From Paenibacillus cisolokensis (lineage in GTDB: Bacteria > Bacillota > Bacilli > Paenibacillales > Paenibacillaceae): 34,573 bases of DNA. The DNA is taken from the NCBI RefSeq assembly GCF_018403665.1, contig NZ_BOVJ01000017.1, positions 1-34,573 on the forward strand. Direction: 5' to 3'. Below, in pieces: positions 33,558 through 34,573 of this stretch (position 1 is the stretch's first letter; each line of letters opens with the position of its first letter). A program made the position numbers and the translations under genes. Under the pieces are notes generated by a model that did not search any database, had not been told where the DNA came from, and saw only the letters and a list, made by a program, of their open reading frames with translations.

Positions 33558-34520
33558 TTGGAGGACCTGAAGCAAGCGTACGCTACTCTCGGCCTGCCTG
33601 AAAACGCGACCAAGGAAGAAGTGGAGAAACGCTACTACCTGCTCATGCGGCAGGCGCGCGCCCAAGGAGCCCGCCGCGACCATGAAGAGGCCGGCGGCAA
33701 CGCCGTCGATTTCGAAGCAGTTAACCGGGCTTACAAGTTCATTATCGAATATGACGAACGGAAAGCGCAGGAGCAATTCAAACAATCTCAATATGGAAAA
33801 TATAAAAAGATGGCCGGCACAGCGGAAAAATTGGACCATTTCTTCCATTACTACAAGTTCCACCTGCTCGGGGCTTTGGTCGCCGTCATTCTGATCGGAT
33901 TTGCGGTCAACAGCTACCTGGAGCGGCAGGCGCAAAAAGCGGAAGAAGCGAAGAAGCCGCCGATCGACGTATCGGTCATGTTTCACGGGGATTTTTACTT
34001 GAACAATCAGAATCAGGATACGGAGGAACTGGAGGCGGCCCTGCTCTCCTTCTTTCCGGAATGGAAGCGGATCGGCGCGCAGATTACCTACGATCCGTCC
34101 GATCCGAAAAACGAATTCGACATCGCCGCGACGCAGAAGGCGGTTGTCATGCTGATGACGGAAAAAAGCGACGTTTATATTCTCGACCGGAACAGTTTCA
34201 CCAAGCTGGCGAGGCAGCAGCTGTTCCAGCCTTTGGACGAAGCCTACGAGCAAACGTTGAAACCGCTGCTCCCTTCGGAAGCGGCGGCGCTCAAAACGCG
34301 CTCCGCGGAAGACACCACCGATCATATTTACGGCATCGATATTAGCGGCAGTCCGCTCGTCAAAAGTATACCGGTCGTCTCCAAAGAGATGATAGCCGCC
34401 ATTCGCGCCGACGCCAAACATCCTGACAAGGCGCTGCTCTTTATTCAGCGCATGCTGGAAGGTGCGAAGCCGGAAGGTACGAAGCCAGAAGGTACGAAGC
34501 CAGAAGGTACGTCGTCATAA
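33558..34520 (+). CDS. Membrane-anchored J-domain-like protein with tandem-repeat tail
   Basis: The 320-residue protein has a J-domain-like N-terminus (EDLKQAYATLGLPENATKEE to NRAYKFIIEYDERK). The HPD tripeptide needed to stimulate DnaK is absent: the loop reads RQARAQGARRDHEEAGG. One transmembrane helix (FHLLGALVAVILIGFAVNSY, about residues 100-120) leads to an extracellular domain of unknown fold (DVSVMFHGDFYLNNQ, KSDVYILDRNSFTKLA, DHIYGIDISGSPLVK). It ends in PEGTKPEGTKPEGTSS. TTG 33558 is preferred, five bases after AAGAGGTGA; the GTG at 33549 lies within that site. Function unknown; such proteins occur in Paenibacillus genomes as hypothetical J proteins. Confidence 0.8.
   Translation: MEDLKQAYATLGLPENATKEEVEKRYYLLMRQARAQGARRDHEEAGGNAVDFEAVNRAYKFIIEYDERKAQEQFKQSQYGKYKKMAGTAEKLDHFFHYYKFHLLGALVAVILIGFAVNSYLERQAQKAEEAKKPPIDVSVMFHGDFYLNNQNQDTEELEAALLSFFPEWKRIGAQITYDPSDPKNEFDIAATQKAVVMLMTEKSDVYILDRNSFTKLARQQLFQPLDEAYEQTLKPLLPSEAAALKTRSAEDTTDHIYGIDISGSPLVKSIPVVSKEMIAAIRADAKHPDKALLFIQRMLEGAKPEGTKPEGTKPEGTSS
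34461..34511 (+). repeat. 15-bp in-frame tandem repeats at the C-terminus of the J-like protein
   Basis: Three copies of GGTRCGAAGCCRGAA start at 34461, 34476 and 34491, with a fourth partial copy, encoding Gly-(Ala/Thr)-Lys-Pro-Glu. The last two full copies are identical, suggesting recent expansion. Confidence 0.85.
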
Positions 34521-34533
34521 TTGAATTTCCACA

Positions 34534-34573
34534 GAGGCTGTCTCAAAAGGTCTTGAATGACCTAGGGATCGCC
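34534..34573. mobile_element. Possible insertion-sequence terminus at the window edge
   Basis: GAGGCTGTCTCAAAAGGTC closely resembles the terminal inverted repeats (GAGGCTGTCTCAAAAG type) of transposons common in Paenibacillaceae, such as IS1182-like elements. The rest lies outside the window, so no transposase can be shown. Confidence 0.45.

Overview
The window looks like chromosome from a spore-forming Paenibacillaceae member (Paenibacillus or Cohnella type). The evidence is small sporulation proteins (SpoVIF and YjcZ families), an S-layer-homology amidase, a bifunctional chorismate mutase/DAHP synthase, Bacillus-style promoters and ribosome binding sites, a ydaO-type c-di-AMP riboswitch, and high GC in most of the window with one AT-rich island.

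Layout. 1-1100: spoVIF (minus) and two tiny YjcZ-like genes (plus, the second frameshifted). 1241-2317: aroF. 2571-5111: an AT-rich minus-strand set of a BlaI-like repressor, a BlaR1-like M56 peptidase and a lipoprotein. 5190-5680: two gene remnants and tRNA-Leu. 5946-13323: an IclR regulator facing a long minus-strand operon encoding a branched-chain-amino-acid type ABC transporter (binding protein, LivH, LivM, LivG, LivF), an L-2-amino-thiazoline-4-carboxylate (ATC) hydrolase family protein and an M20 N-carbamoyl-amino-acid hydrolase. 13634-13795: tRNA-Asp and tRNA-Glu. 13937-19723: EamA exporter, HAD phosphatase, AraC regulator, UvrA-like and MerR remnants, a Gfo/Idh/MocA dehydrogenase with a sugar-phosphate isomerase/epimerase, and a GyrI-like protein. 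19872-25686: an oligopeptide ABC transporter operon, with a divergent secreted SLH-amidase at 26097-28060. 28140-31638: a tiny membrane protein, a HAD gene lacking its cap region, then uxuB, uxuA and a GntR regulator (hexuronate degradation). 31969-33387: a KamA-family radical SAM aminomutase behind a c-di-AMP riboswitch and two tandem terminators. 33558-34520: a membrane-anchored J-like protein, followed by a possible insertion-sequence end.

Two systems stand out. First, the KamA-family aminomutase lacks the lysine-binding DAPGGGGK signature and sits under a c-di-AMP riboswitch, which suggests second-messenger control of a beta-amino-acid osmolyte. Second, transporter + ATC hydrolase + carbamoyl-amino-acid hydrolase + IclR regulator looks like a complete route for importing a cyclic thiazoline-type or carbamoylated compound and converting it to an amino acid such as cysteine.

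Many genes (spoVIF, blaI-like, blaR1-like, iclR, livG, the liv binding protein, eamA, the peptide ATPase gene, the amidase) carry a one-base frameshift, nearly always a single base missing from a homopolymer run. Adding that base restores a full-length family member with an exact multiple of three. I read these mostly as sequence errors and give the reconstructed spans. The UvrA, MerR, TetR and HAD remnants have lost whole internal or terminal segments and are treated as pseudogenes.
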